From the NCBI RefSeq assembly GCF_005146945.1, contig NZ_SWMS01000027.1, positions 1-64,000 on the forward strand: a DNA stretch of 64,000 nt. Direction: 5' to 3'. The first letter of the stretch is position 1. Each line of letters starts with the position of its first letter. The stretch is from Prauserella endophytica. GTDB lineage: Bacteria; Actinomycetota; Actinomycetes; Mycobacteriales; Pseudonocardiaceae. This document shows, one piece after another, positions 8,913 to 17,163 of this stretch. The notes under the pieces were generated by a model, which worked only from the letters and a program-made list of their open reading frames with translations, did no database searches and was not told where the DNA came from. The position numbers and the translations under genes were made by a program.

Positions 8913-9475
8913 CACAACCCTCCTTCGGGTTCGCTGGGTGGAACGAAACCTGGGAGTGCGGCCAACTTGATCAGCTTGTCCCAGTCGAGCTTGCCGAGTT
9001 CGATCAAGATGAGCAGGAGCTTCCAGGCGCACCAGGTGTCGTAGCCGGCGCGGTGGTAGCGCTGTTCGTTGATGCCGCTGGTGTCCAACTCGACCACGCG
9101 CACCACGTTGTCGAGTCCGTAGCCGCCGCCGAGGTTGGGCAGGACGTGCTTGACCAGACGCAGGGTGTCGAGCACCATCGGTGGTTTCCAGTTCGGGAGG
9201 TGGGCGGTGAGGACGTTCAGCTCCACCGAGGCGTTGTGCGCGACCAATGTGCGATCGGCCAGCAGCGGCTCGACCTCGGTCGCGACCGCGGACCATGGTG
9301 GACAGTGGGCTACGTCCTCGTTGCTGATGCCGTGGACCTTGCGGGTCACCATCGCGTTGATCGGCCGTTCAGGCCGGATCAGCCACGACCGCAGGTGCTC
9401 ACCCGACACCTCGCCGTCCACTGGCAGCACCGCGATCTCGATGATCTCGGGCGGCTGCTGGCCGTTGCCCTCCAC
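8909..9475 (-). CDS. DnaQ-like 3'-5' exonuclease, apparently frameshifted at its N-terminus
   Basis: The 188-residue open frame from the GTG at 9473-9475 reads EGNGQQPPEIIEIAVLPV and later LVAHNASVELNVL, DTLRL and YHRAGYDTWCA, the DEDD-exonuclease layout (ExoI, ExoII and ExoIII regions). The first catalytic Asp, expected in a D-x-E motif, is encoded just before this start (GAC GTG GAG), and no start codon lies upstream in that frame. The neighbouring frame has a GTG at 9526-9528 that overlaps the radical SAM stop as GTGA and reads TASLPAALNGQQLAV up to the same point. One base appears missing between 9476 and 9528: restoring it would give ...LAV-x-DVEGNG. The gene is therefore either damaged or affected by a sequence error. 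It would otherwise remove 3' nucleotides from DNA, RNA or small oligonucleotides. Confidence 0.75.
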   Translation of the reverse strand: MEGNGQQPPEIIEIAVLPVDGEVSGEHLRSWLIRPERPINAMVTRKVHGISNEDVAHCPPWSAVATEVEPLLADRTLVAHNASVELNVLTAHLPNWKPPMVLDTLRLVKHVLPNLGGGYGLDNVVRVVELDTSGINEQRYHRAGYDTWCAWKLLLILIELGKLDWDKLIKLAALPGFVPPSEPEGGLW

Positions 9476-9524
9476 GTCGACACGGCAAGCTGCTGGCCGT
9501 TCAGGGCCGCAGGGAGGGAAGCGG

Positions 9525-10736
9525 TCACGGCGTCGTCTCCTTCGTCATCGCGGGCCAACCGAGGTCGGCTCGCCCGTGGCGGTGCGGGTGGTGCGGCTTG
9601 GTCACGTCGTGCACCTGGTAGCCCAGGCTGTGCTGCATCACGTACCGACGCTGCTCGTCCAGCCCGTCAACCACCACGGCACGGTCGTTGATGGTGATCA
9701 GCCTGCCGCCCAACGCCTTGGTCATTGCGGCAACCTTCCGCGTCTGCGGCGGAGTCCATGCTTTCGCGCAGCGCTGCACCTGAGCCGCTGGACAGATGTC
9801 GCATAGTTCGCGGATGCCGTAGTGGCCGTTGTAGTCGGCGACGCCGTGCGCGTAGGTGACCGCACAGGAGGTCTTGCGGAACAGCGGTGAGCCACCGGCC
9901 GGGCGGGACTGCGCGGCGGCCAGGATGCGCTGTTCCAGCGCCTCGGGGAAGACCTTGCGACGTGCCCCGTCCTGGTATGGCTCGGGGAGGCCGTGGTCGC
10001 GGTAGTAGGCGCGGATCTGATCCTTGTAGAACAGGCCGGTGAACACGGTGGCGTGCGCGTACTGGCTGAGGTCGAGCGCTCGGCTCAGGTGCTCGTCGCT
10101 GTCGTTGAGGCCCGGCACGATCGGCCGCCAGTACAGGATCGTCCGGTAGCGCTCGGCGTGCTCGAACGCCGTGCGCAGCGAGGTCGCGGCGATGGTCGAG
10201 TCCACCGGCTCGACCTGCTCGTGTTCGATCCCTGAGTGCGTGATCAGCAGCGTGAGCTTGATGTTCCGGAACGAGTTCAACACCGCGCAGTCCTCCGGCG
10301 TGACTCGCCAGCGGGAGATGACCAGCACGTGGTTGGTCAGCTTGTGGGCGTCGAGCAGTCGTAACGTCGCGAATGTGTGCGGCTTGACGGCCGGCAGCAT
10401 CGGGTCGGTGGCCCGGTTGAGCAGCTGAATTGGGGTGACGTGGGGCTGGAAGAACGGGTGCCCGACCAGTTGGTCAACGGCCTGCTCGTCGCTCATTAGC
10501 GCGCGGGGCACCTTCATGGCGAAGTTGTCGAACAGGTGCCGCACGCAGTACCCGCAGTCGAGCGGGCACCCGATCACGTGGTTGAGGCTCAGTCCGCTCT
10601 TGCGGTTTTCGATCACCTCCAGCAGGTCCGGCCGCAGGCCCGCCCGCTGCTGCTCGGTCAGTATCGGCAGCGGCTTCCGCGAGGTCGCCGTGGGCCTGTC
10701 CTGAGCGGGTGCCGGGCTGGTGGGCGAGATCGTCAC
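9525..10736 (-). CDS. Radical SAM protein, unknown substrate
   Basis: This 403-aa protein has a canonical CxxxCxxC cluster, CPLDCGYC, near residue 70, followed by a partial barrel (LLITHSGIEHEQVEP, YWRPIVPGLNDSD). Late Cys residues (TSCAV, ELCDICPAAQVQRC) could hold an auxiliary cluster. The GTG at 10734-10736 has AGGAGG five bases upstream, so the very long open frame that continues upstream, antisense to other genes, is not used. Its stop overlaps the start of the frameshifted exonuclease gene. Family knowledge gives only SAM cleavage to a 5'-deoxyadenosyl radical; the substrate is unknown. It faces the divergent XRE regulator gene, which may control it. Confidence 0.87.
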   Translation of the reverse strand: MTISPTSPAPAQDRPTATSRKPLPILTEQQRAGLRPDLLEVIENRKSGLSLNHVIGCPLDCGYCVRHLFDNFAMKVPRALMSDEQAVDQLVGHPFFQPHVTPIQLLNRATDPMLPAVKPHTFATLRLLDAHKLTNHVLVISRWRVTPEDCAVLNSFRNIKLTLLITHSGIEHEQVEPVDSTIAATSLRTAFEHAERYRTILYWRPIVPGLNDSDEHLSRALDLSQYAHATVFTGLFYKDQIRAYYRDHGLPEPYQDGARRKVFPEALEQRILAAAQSRPAGGSPLFRKTSCAVTYAHGVADYNGHYGIRELCDICPAAQVQRCAKAWTPPQTRKVAAMTKALGGRLITINDRAVVVDGLDEQRRYVMQHSLGYQVHDVTKPHHPHRHGRADLGWPAMTKETTP

Positions 10737-10886
10737 AAGAGCCTCCTGCTCGTGGAGCGCATGATCGGGGAGCCAATTGCCATGTGAGCAGGACCACCTA
10801 TGCTCACGGAACGGGGCAACTCTGCGACACGGTGTGGTTGGACCCCTGTTGCCCCTTCTCGACACACGCAGCGCTGGGAGCCCGCC

Positions 10887-12404
10887 ATGACCCACGACGA
10901 CGCCGAGGAGACCACCCTCGGTGAGGACGTCGAGCCGGCAGCCGCGCAGCTTGCCGAGGGGATTCGACGACGCCGCAAAGCGGCTGAGCTCAGTCACGCC
11001 CAGCTGGCGGTGAAGGTCGGCTACTCGCGCGAGTACGTGCGGCGGGCCGAGAGTCCCCGCAAGGGCTTGCCGTCGATCGACCTGGTCCGCGCACTCGACC
11101 ACGCCCTGGGTGACGACGGCACGCTGCTGGCCCTGCGCGAGCAAGCCGACGCCGCGCGGCAAGCACGTCGCCGCTCCCGAGCGCACTCTCTCGTGGCGGG
11201 AATGTCGATATCGGCGGTCCCCACCACGGTGGCTGGTGTCCCCGCACTCGCCCTGGATACCGACGGCAGAGCAGACACCGAGGTCGCCGTGCAGGCACCG
11301 CCTGGCCGGTTCTTCACGGGAACCTCGATCGCGGCCAGGGCCTACCCGGCTAGCGATGACGGCCGCATCCTGGCCGCTGTCCCGACGGGGTTCGCTGACG
11401 ACATGTTCCTGCGGCGCCCCCGACGTGGGCTGGTCATCGGCATCACCGAGAACGAGCATGGTGTCAGCCTGTTCGGGCTGGACAGTCGGCAGGCGCGCCG
11501 ACGATTGGCTGGCGCACCCGAGGGGGCACGGCTGCTGATGTCGCGTGCCTACGCGCTCGACGACCTCACCCTCGGCATCCTGTGGGCGGTGGCCAACCTG
11601 GACGAAGCACTGCTGGACGACGACGCGACCCTGTCGGACAGCCGGGGGCAACTGGCCGCCTACGAGCAGTTGCCCCGCTCCGCCGCCGGCCGTGAGATCG
11701 CTGCCGACTTGGCCCCGGTCTCGCGGATGTGGCTGGGCTCCCAATTCTGCGCCAGCCACATCCTGCGCCACACCGACACGCTCACCGACATGCCCGCGTT
11801 CTGGACCCGCGAGCAGCGCGGCGAGGAGGCCAGCACCTGGCTGCTGTTCGAGCACAAGTACGACTACCTGCGCCAATCGGCCGGTGCAGCCTCCGGGGCG
11901 GGCACAGGCCCCACCCGCGCCTTCTGCATACCGGCCTCGGCAGTGGCCGACTCCAGCCGGCCCGAACGGATCCTGCTGCTGCTCGCGGTGGCACTGATGG
12001 AATCGTTCGGCATCACCGTCGACGTGTGTGCTGAACCCGAATACGCTGCGGTCCCCGGCTTCGTCTTCGACGGCCATCGGCGCGCAATCGTGGCGAACTG
12101 GGTCGGCGCCGACGGCATCTGGCAGGTCGACGTCACCGACACCACGCCGTTGCTGCGGGAGTTCGCCGACGCGACCGGCTACGCACGCTCCCACTCCATC
12201 GCCGCTGCCAACACGCCGGGCGAACGGCTGCACGCGTTGGCGAACTACCTCGAACTCGACTGGGCGTGGCTCGTCCGCCGCTGTCACGAACTCGGCGAAT
12301 ACGGGAGCGCAGGGATCGCCCAGCCTCGCAGCCGCTTGCTGTCCACCGAGGGCGTCGACCAAGCCTGCCGCTTCCTCGCACTGGCTGATCAGGGAGGCCG
12401 CTAG
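10887..12404 (+). CDS. XRE-family helix-turn-helix regulator with large C-terminal domain
   Basis: This 505-aa protein has an XRE DNA-binding domain at about residues 20-75 (AEGIRRRRKAAELSHAQLA, then GYSREYVRRAESPRKG). The remaining 400 or so residues form a conserved-looking but unassigned domain containing FFTGTSIAARAYP, SRMWLGSQFCASHIL and GIWQVDVTDTTP. Such large XRE proteins are typical of Pseudonocardiaceae and Streptomyces secondary-metabolism loci. The ATG at 10887-10889 follows a GGGAG site and is favoured over an upstream in-frame ATG at 10800. It is divergent from the radical SAM gene across about 150 bp, so that intergenic region probably holds its operators. It is followed 42 bp later by the asparaginase gene. 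Confidence 0.85.
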   Translation: MTHDDAEETTLGEDVEPAAAQLAEGIRRRRKAAELSHAQLAVKVGYSREYVRRAESPRKGLPSIDLVRALDHALGDDGTLLALREQADAARQARRRSRAHSLVAGMSISAVPTTVAGVPALALDTDGRADTEVAVQAPPGRFFTGTSIAARAYPASDDGRILAAVPTGFADDMFLRRPRRGLVIGITENEHGVSLFGLDSRQARRRLAGAPEGARLLMSRAYALDDLTLGILWAVANLDEALLDDDATLSDSRGQLAAYEQLPRSAAGREIAADLAPVSRMWLGSQFCASHILRHTDTLTDMPAFWTREQRGEEASTWLLFEHKYDYLRQSAGAASGAGTGPTRAFCIPASAVADSSRPERILLLLAVALMESFGITVDVCAEPEYAAVPGFVFDGHRRAIVANWVGADGIWQVDVTDTTPLLREFADATGYARSHSIAAANTPGERLHALANYLELDWAWLVRRCHELGEYGSAGIAQPRSRLLSTEGVDQACRFLALADQGGR

Positions 12405-12446
12405 GCTGCCAGGACATCCCGAAACCCAACCCTGGAAGGGATACCT

Positions 12447-13520
12447 GTGCTCGAACCCTCCACCACGCTGGCACGCCGAGTGGTCGTCTTCGGTCTGGGT
12501 GGCACCATCGCCATGACCACCAGCGACGCGGGCGGCGTTGTCCCCGCGCTGTCCGCCGACCAGCTGGTTGCCGCCGTGCCAGGGCTGGCCGAGTCCGGCA
12601 TCGCCGTCGACGTGGAGGACTTCCGCCGCGTCCCCGGCGCATCGTTGACCTTCGACGACCTGGCCGCGCTGGCCATTGCGATCGACCAGAAGCTCGCCGC
12701 GGGGGCGGACGGGGTGGTGATCACCCAGGGCACCGACACCATCGAAGAGACCGCCTACCTGCTCGATCTCACCCACACACGCTCGGAGCCCATCGTCGTC
12801 ACGGGGGCCATGCGCAACCCCACCCTCGCCGGAGCCGACGGACCAGCCAACCTGCTGGCCGCCGTCCAGACCGCCGCCAGCGCCGATGCCCGCGACCTCG
12901 GCACCCTGGTGGTGTTCGCGGACGAGATCCACGCCGCGGCCCGCGTACGCAAAACGCACTCCACCAGCGGATACACATTCGTCTCCACCAACGGCGGACC
13001 ACTCGGCTACGTCGTGGAAGGACAGCCCCGAGTACTCAACCGCCCGAGCAGCCGCACCACCGTCCCCACAGCAGCCGAACTCCGCCCGGTCGAGGTCGGC
13101 CTGATCACGATGGTGCTTGGCGACTCCGGCACCCTCCTGGAAGCCGCCGCCGATCGCCTGGACGGGCTGATCGTGGCCGGCTTCGGCGTCGGACACGTCC
13201 CCAATCGCGTCGTCGACACCCTCACCAAGCTGGCCGCCCAGATGCCCGTGGTACTGGCCTCCCGTACCGGAGCTGGCTCGGTGCTTTCCCGCACGTACGC
13301 CTTCCCCGGCTCCGAATCCGACCTCCTGGGCCGAGGCTTGATCTCGGCCGGGTTCCTCGATCCGCTCAAGGCCCGCATCCTGCTGCACCACCTCCTGGCC
13401 ACAGGACGCGACCTGGCCGACATCCGTGCCGTGTTCGCCCAAGCCGGCGCCGGCCACAACGCCACAAACCCGCGCTCTAGCCACCCAGCCACCACCCTGC
13501 AGGGAGCCGCCCGTGCGTAG
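12447..13520 (+). CDS. ansA: L-asparaginase
   Basis: This 357-aa protein is a type I/II L-asparaginase that hydrolyses L-Asn to L-Asp and ammonia. Visible signatures are GLGGTIAMT near the N-terminus (nucleophilic Thr), VVITQGTDTIEETAYLLDL (second active-site Thr-Asp pair) and VVTGAMRNP, where an active-site Lys is often found and Arg is seen here. No signal peptide is seen, so it is likely cytoplasmic. The start is the GTG at 12447-12449, with GGAAGGG six bases upstream. It overlaps the following PPC-domain gene by eight bases. Its relation to the neighbouring regulators is unclear; it could be a housekeeping or amino-acid-recycling gene. Confidence 0.9.
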   Translation: MLEPSTTLARRVVVFGLGGTIAMTTSDAGGVVPALSADQLVAAVPGLAESGIAVDVEDFRRVPGASLTFDDLAALAIAIDQKLAAGADGVVITQGTDTIEETAYLLDLTHTRSEPIVVTGAMRNPTLAGADGPANLLAAVQTAASADARDLGTLVVFADEIHAAARVRKTHSTSGYTFVSTNGGPLGYVVEGQPRVLNRPSSRTTVPTAAELRPVEVGLITMVLGDSGTLLEAAADRLDGLIVAGFGVGHVPNRVVDTLTKLAAQMPVVLASRTGAGSVLSRTYAFPGSESDLLGRGLISAGFLDPLKARILLHHLLATGRDLADIRAVFAQAGAGHNATNPRSSHPATTLQGAARA

Positions 13521-13983
13521 CCACGAACTGACCCTCGGCCGCAGCTTTGCCGTCGCCTTCGACCACGGCGACGACTTCTTCACCGCCCTGACCGAGTTCT
13601 GTCAGCAGCACGGCGTGCGCCAGGGCTACATCCCCGGCTTCATCGCCGGCTTCAGTGAGGTCCAGATCGTCGGTACCTGCGACAAGCTCGATGACCCCAA
13701 CGCACCGGTGTGGACCAAGGTCCACCTGACCAACGTCGAAGCCTTCGGCGGCGGCACCCTGGCCTACGATCCGATCAACGACCAGGTCGCTCCACACATT
13801 CACGTCGCGGTCGGCCTCAAGGAACAGAGCGCCACCGGCCACACCAGCCACCTGCTCGGCGCCACCGTCCAGTTCCTCACCGAAATGCTCGTGATCGAAG
13901 TCGCCAGCCCACAGATGCACCGTGTCCGCCAGCGCGACCTCTACGACGTCCCTCTCTTGCGCTTCGGACCGAACGGCGAGTAG
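13513..13983 (+). CDS. PPC/DUF296 domain protein
   Basis: This 156-aa protein matches the PPC (plants and prokaryotes conserved, DUF296) fold. It begins SHELTLGRSFAVAFDHGDDF, has the FIAGFSEVQI and FGGGTLAYDP strands, and contains PHIHVAVGL with paired His residues that bind metal in this family, then TSHLLGATVQFLTEMLVIEV. Bacterial members form trimers, and some contact DNA or small ligands. The GTG at 13513-13515 lies inside the last codons of the asparaginase gene, so the two are translationally coupled. It ends the plus-strand operon; a decayed leader copy and the convergent phosphatase gene follow. Confidence 0.82.
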   Translation: MRSHELTLGRSFAVAFDHGDDFFTALTEFCQQHGVRQGYIPGFIAGFSEVQIVGTCDKLDDPNAPVWTKVHLTNVEAFGGGTLAYDPINDQVAPHIHVAVGLKEQSATGHTSHLLGATVQFLTEMLVIEVASPQMHRVRQRDLYDVPLLRFGPNGE

Positions 13984-14109
13984 CGACACAGCCGGGACAC
14001 CACCCCGACCGGCGATTTCGGGCCCGCAGGCGTGGACGGCCAGACCACCGCGGAGGTGGAAGACGCCACTCAGCGCCGACAGGCGCTGGGCAGAGATCAT
14101 GGTGCGAGC

Positions 14110-14267
14110 TCCAGGGAGTGTCTTTGGGGGATCGCTGACAGGCGCGAGTGTCAGCGTGGTGTTGATGTCTCTCGTCGGTCAACGGCAATGACTTGTTTGC
14201 ACCGTCAGGGTTGGATGCATCTTCGGGGCCTATCTCTGACATTCCTGACAGCACCAGCAGGTCATGG
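14110..14267 (-). repeat. Decayed copy of the 18.3-18.45 kb operon leader
   Basis: Read on the minus strand from 14267, this stretch follows the same order as 18303-18445 on the plus strand: AACCATGAC; about ten bases; TGTCAG-x-AATGTCAG-x-GAT; TCCAACCCTGAC; GTCATTG; GACCGA-x-GAGAG; then CAACACCACGCTG, where the plus-strand copy has the first codons of the MoaA-like gene. Here the start codon has become ATC, and no radical SAM gene follows. Both copies begin at the stop of the preceding gene. The likeliest reading is a duplication whose coding part was lost, leaving promoter and leader; a shared regulatory element under selection is the alternative. Confidence 0.6.
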
Positions 14268-15245
14268 TTAGTTGATCTCGAAATGCCTGCGGGACGAGCC
14301 GCAGTGGCCCCTCACGACAGCCGACGAACTGTGAGGCGGATCGGTGAACGTGCCGTCGTGCAAGCGCCCTCGCTGCATCAGCAACTCGTGTTTGGTGTGG
14401 CCGTCGTCAGCACAACCGTGCTCCGAAGCCGAACGGTGAGGTTTGTCGTCGAGGAGGCGTGTGCGCAGCGCCTGCAACTGGCGACTGGTGAGACCGCCGT
14501 GGTGCAGGTACTGCTCGGCGCCGCCGTACTGGGCTCGAACGTGCGCCAAGGTCGCCAGCATGGTGTCCGGGCGGGCGCTGTGTAGTTCGTGAACAAGTTC
14601 CAGCAGTTCGGGATCGTCGATCCGGGCTCGTTTGGCCCGGTAGTGCGCGTCGAGCCGGATGGCACTGACGGCGTAGTCCGCGGCGATCATCTCGTCGAGC
14701 ACGCCGATGGCGCTGAGGATCAGCGCGATCACCAGCCCGGTGCGATCCTTGCCGGCTTGGCAGTGCACCACCACGGCGCCGGGCGGCGCATCCGCCACGG
14801 CCGCCACCGCGTCCGCAAAGCGGCGGAGGTTACGGTCCAGTTTGGACCGATATCGATCGATCAGGTAGGGCTGGCGATCCGGACTGTCGGCAGGATCCGA
14901 TAAGGGGACGTTCCGGTAGAGGTGGGTATCCGCGAACGGGTTCGGCTCGCGTTCACACTGGCGAGCGGCGCGTAGGTCGATGATCCGTCCGGGCGCGATC
15001 CGGCGAACCGCGTCGACGCCAGTCGGGGTGAGACGCGACAGGCGGTCGGAACGAACCAAGACCCCGTCGCAGACCCGACCTCCATCCTTGGTGATCAGAC
15101 CGCCGAGATCGCGAGCATTCAAACAGGCCGGCCAGTCCAGATGGCGGGCCTCCGCGTTCGTTTCTGTCGGTCCGTCGCCCTGCGGATTGCTGGTCGTAGT
15201 ACTGCCCGTCCCCGGAGTTGCATCTTGGGGAGCTACTGCACTCAT
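14268..15245 (-). CDS. Tyrosine/dual-specificity protein phosphatase
   Basis: This 325-aa protein has the cysteine phosphatase loop HCQAGKDRTG (C-x5-R) near residue 160, preceded by the LNARDLGGL segment typical of the MptpB/TbpB-like tyrosine phosphatase family and an RSDRLSRLT motif. The general acid is probably one of the Asp residues in LSDPADSPDRQ. The first 35 residues are low-complexity Thr/Gly/Pro. It starts at ATG 15243-15245, six bases after the stop of the XRE/TPR regulator gene, so both are probably on one transcript. It should dephosphorylate phospho-Tyr/Ser/Thr or a phosphoinositide-like molecule; the target is unknown. Confidence 0.85.
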   Translation of the reverse strand: MSAVAPQDATPGTGSTTTSNPQGDGPTETNAEARHLDWPACLNARDLGGLITKDGGRVCDGVLVRSDRLSRLTPTGVDAVRRIAPGRIIDLRAARQCEREPNPFADTHLYRNVPLSDPADSPDRQPYLIDRYRSKLDRNLRRFADAVAAVADAPPGAVVVHCQAGKDRTGLVIALILSAIGVLDEMIAADYAVSAIRLDAHYRAKRARIDDPELLELVHELHSARPDTMLATLAHVRAQYGGAEQYLHHGGLTSRQLQALRTRLLDDKPHRSASEHGCADDGHTKHELLMQRGRLHDGTFTDPPHSSSAVVRGHCGSSRRHFEIN

Positions 15246-15251
15246 TCCGCA

Positions 15252-16664
15252 TTAGCGATTCGTTGAAGAGCCCGAGACGGTGGAGAGGCGCTCCACCAAT
15301 GACCGCACTTCTTGGTTCTCCTGGTATGCCTTCAACTTGTCCGCCAGGTCCTTCACGTACCCGAATGCCCGATCCGAGGCGATGTCCTGCCCGAGCAGGT
15401 TGAGCGCGCGGTGGCCGTGTTCGGCGGCCGTGTCCAGCTCGCCCAGGCCGAGGAAGGCTTCGCCCGCGTAGGCGTGGTAGAGGATCAGGTCTCGCTCGGA
15501 CGGTTCGGCGTCAACCACGTTGGCCTGGTCGCTCAGGTAGGCGATGCCTTGCTCGTGGTCGCCCACCAGCGAGAAGCCTCGGCACATCTCGGCGAGGTGC
15601 TCAGGCTGGCGGTACCAGTACAGCCAGTCGGGATCGTCCTCGATCCGGCGGCGGCCGAACCGTTCGCTGGCGCGGTCAAGGGCACGGCGGAAGCTCTCAC
15701 GGTTGCCCGCGAGCGAGTGCGCGCGGGACTCCCAGGCATCGAGCATGGAGAGTACGCCAGGGGTGTTTACGCCCTTGCCGCCGTGCCTGGCGCTGTCGAG
15801 CAGCAGGAGCGATTCGCGGTACTGGTCGAGATTCGACGCCTGGAAGGCCAGCATCGACAGCACGTACACCCCGAGCAGCCGGTCACCCGAGACGTGCGCC
15901 GCGTACAGCGCGGTCTGGTAGTAGCGCTGGGCGAGCTCGTGCTTGCCGTCGTCATAGGCCGCCCAGCCGGCGAGCTGCGTCAACTCCCCGATGATCCGGT
16001 ACAGCCGGGTGCGGCTGTCCGGGGTGAAGCTGCCTCGGCGCATCAGGCGGATGGCGAACCGGACTTCGGGCTCCACCAGGTCGAGCACCTGCCCGCCGCC
16101 GAGGTGGTCGTCAACGAGGCGCAGCTCTTGTACGAGAGCGTCAAGCCGGTCGAGCAGCGTCGCCCCGATCGCGCCGCCTTCCGCGGCCTGGTTCACGGCC
16201 ACCGGCTCCGCCAGCAACCACTCGTGCGCCAAGGTGGTGAGCTGAGGGCCACGTAGTACACCAGCAAAGGCTGGTTCATCGGTGTCGAGCGCGGCGGCGA
16301 GGCTTGTCAGCCCGGCCGCGTCCCAGCTCACGATCACGTCGTCGTTCGTCGCTACGTCGGCCGTCGGAGCGGTGCCTTCGCGAAGCGCGGTGATCTGCGT
16401 GTCCTCGTGTTCGCGGATGGCGGCTACGACTTCGCGGTAGCGATCGAGCAGGCGGCCGTTGGCGCTGACCAAACGGTCGGCGGTCTGCCAGAAGTCCTGA
16501 TCAAGCAGTTGTCGACCGGCCTCGGCGTGCGTCACCGACGAGCGGCTGTACCCGGACTGGTGGGCGAGGTGCTGCTGGGTCACGCGCGCAGCCTTCCGCA
16601 GCGAGGCAAGCTCGGCGCCAAGGGCCTGACGCAGCCTGTCCAGGTGTTCTGGCTCGTCGGCCAC
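15252..16664 (-). CDS. XRE-family regulator with TPR-like C-terminal domain
   Basis: This 470-aa protein carries an XRE helix-turn-helix in residues about 9-60 (LRQALGAELASLRKAARVTQ and GYSRSSVTHAEAG). A long all-helical region from about 150 to 460 (QRYYQTALYAAHVSGDRLL, AHSLAGNRESFRRALDRA, GEAFLGLGELDTAAEHG) has the look of tetratricopeptide repeats that bind a peptide or partner protein. The GTG at 16662-16664 has AGGAGG eight bases upstream. Such XRE-TPR regulators often control neighbouring operons in actinomycetes. It is transcribed away from the small-gene and radical SAM block, across a gap of about 270 bp. Confidence 0.87.
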   Translation of the reverse strand: MADEPEHLDRLRQALGAELASLRKAARVTQQHLAHQSGYSRSSVTHAEAGRQLLDQDFWQTADRLVSANGRLLDRYREVVAAIREHEDTQITALREGTAPTADVATNDDVIVSWDAAGLTSLAAALDTDEPAFAGVLRGPQLTTLAHEWLLAEPVAVNQAAEGGAIGATLLDRLDALVQELRLVDDHLGGGQVLDLVEPEVRFAIRLMRRGSFTPDSRTRLYRIIGELTQLAGWAAYDDGKHELAQRYYQTALYAAHVSGDRLLGVYVLSMLAFQASNLDQYRESLLLLDSARHGGKGVNTPGVLSMLDAWESRAHSLAGNRESFRRALDRASERFGRRRIEDDPDWLYWYRQPEHLAEMCRGFSLVGDHEQGIAYLSDQANVVDAEPSERDLILYHAYAGEAFLGLGELDTAAEHGHRALNLLGQDIASDRAFGYVKDLADKLKAYQENQEVRSLVERLSTVSGSSTNR

Positions 16665-16935
16665 GGCGCTGTCCTCCTGATCAAGCGGCTTGACCTGCTG
16701 CTTTGCAATCTAGGGTAGCCGAGTGCTCACGGATGCTCACAGAGGTGGACAGCCCTGGCCCACCTACCCCGCACGCCCTTAAGTCGGGGTCAAGGCACCT
16801 GGCGTCGGGATGACATTTCACCCGAGGTCCGTCCGAGCAGCGACCCCCGACGATCATTCCCCGGCTGCTCGTGTCGGCCGAGGGCCCCGGCGCCGGGTGC
16901 CATCCACGACCGACGTGCAAGGTGGGTGGCACCAG

Positions 16936-17160
16936 ATGACAGCACTCGCAACGGTGATCCCGTTGCCGCACAAGGAATCCAAGCCGATCGATCGCGCCGC
17001 GGTTTCGCCCGAGCCGGTGCAGCTCTACGGCCTGATCGTCATCGCCCTGCTGCTCCATGTCCCCGCAATGGAGCAGACAGGCGCGCCATGCAGCGCGTGC
17101 GCCCAGGCATGGCCGTGCCCGCAGGTGCGTCTCGCCTGCCGACTCCTTGACGGGCTGTGA
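16936..17160 (+). CDS. Small CxxC...WPC protein, unknown function
   Basis: This 74-aa protein starts at ATG 16936-16938. It has a hydrophobic middle segment (LYGLIVIALLLHVPAM) and, near residue 53, CSACAQAWPCPQVR followed by Cys in LACRLL. The CxxC-x4-WPC arrangement is the same as in the protein at 6722-7063. The Cys set could bind zinc or a cluster, but no function is known. It lies three bases before the next gene and opens a run of four small genes leading to the radical SAM operon. The 270 bp upstream of it, to the regulator gene, contains no convincing gene and presumably holds the divergent promoters. Confidence 0.65.
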   Translation: MTALATVIPLPHKESKPIDRAAVSPEPVQLYGLIVIALLLHVPAMEQTGAPCSACAQAWPCPQVRLACRLLDGL

Positions 17161-17163
17161 GCC

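Noticed and set aside
10737-13583. Upstream extension of the radical SAM frame to more than 1300 codons
   Set aside because: The extra part is antisense to the XRE and asparaginase genes, is low-complexity Gly/Val/Ala sequence, and a strong AGGAGG-GTG start exists at 10736.
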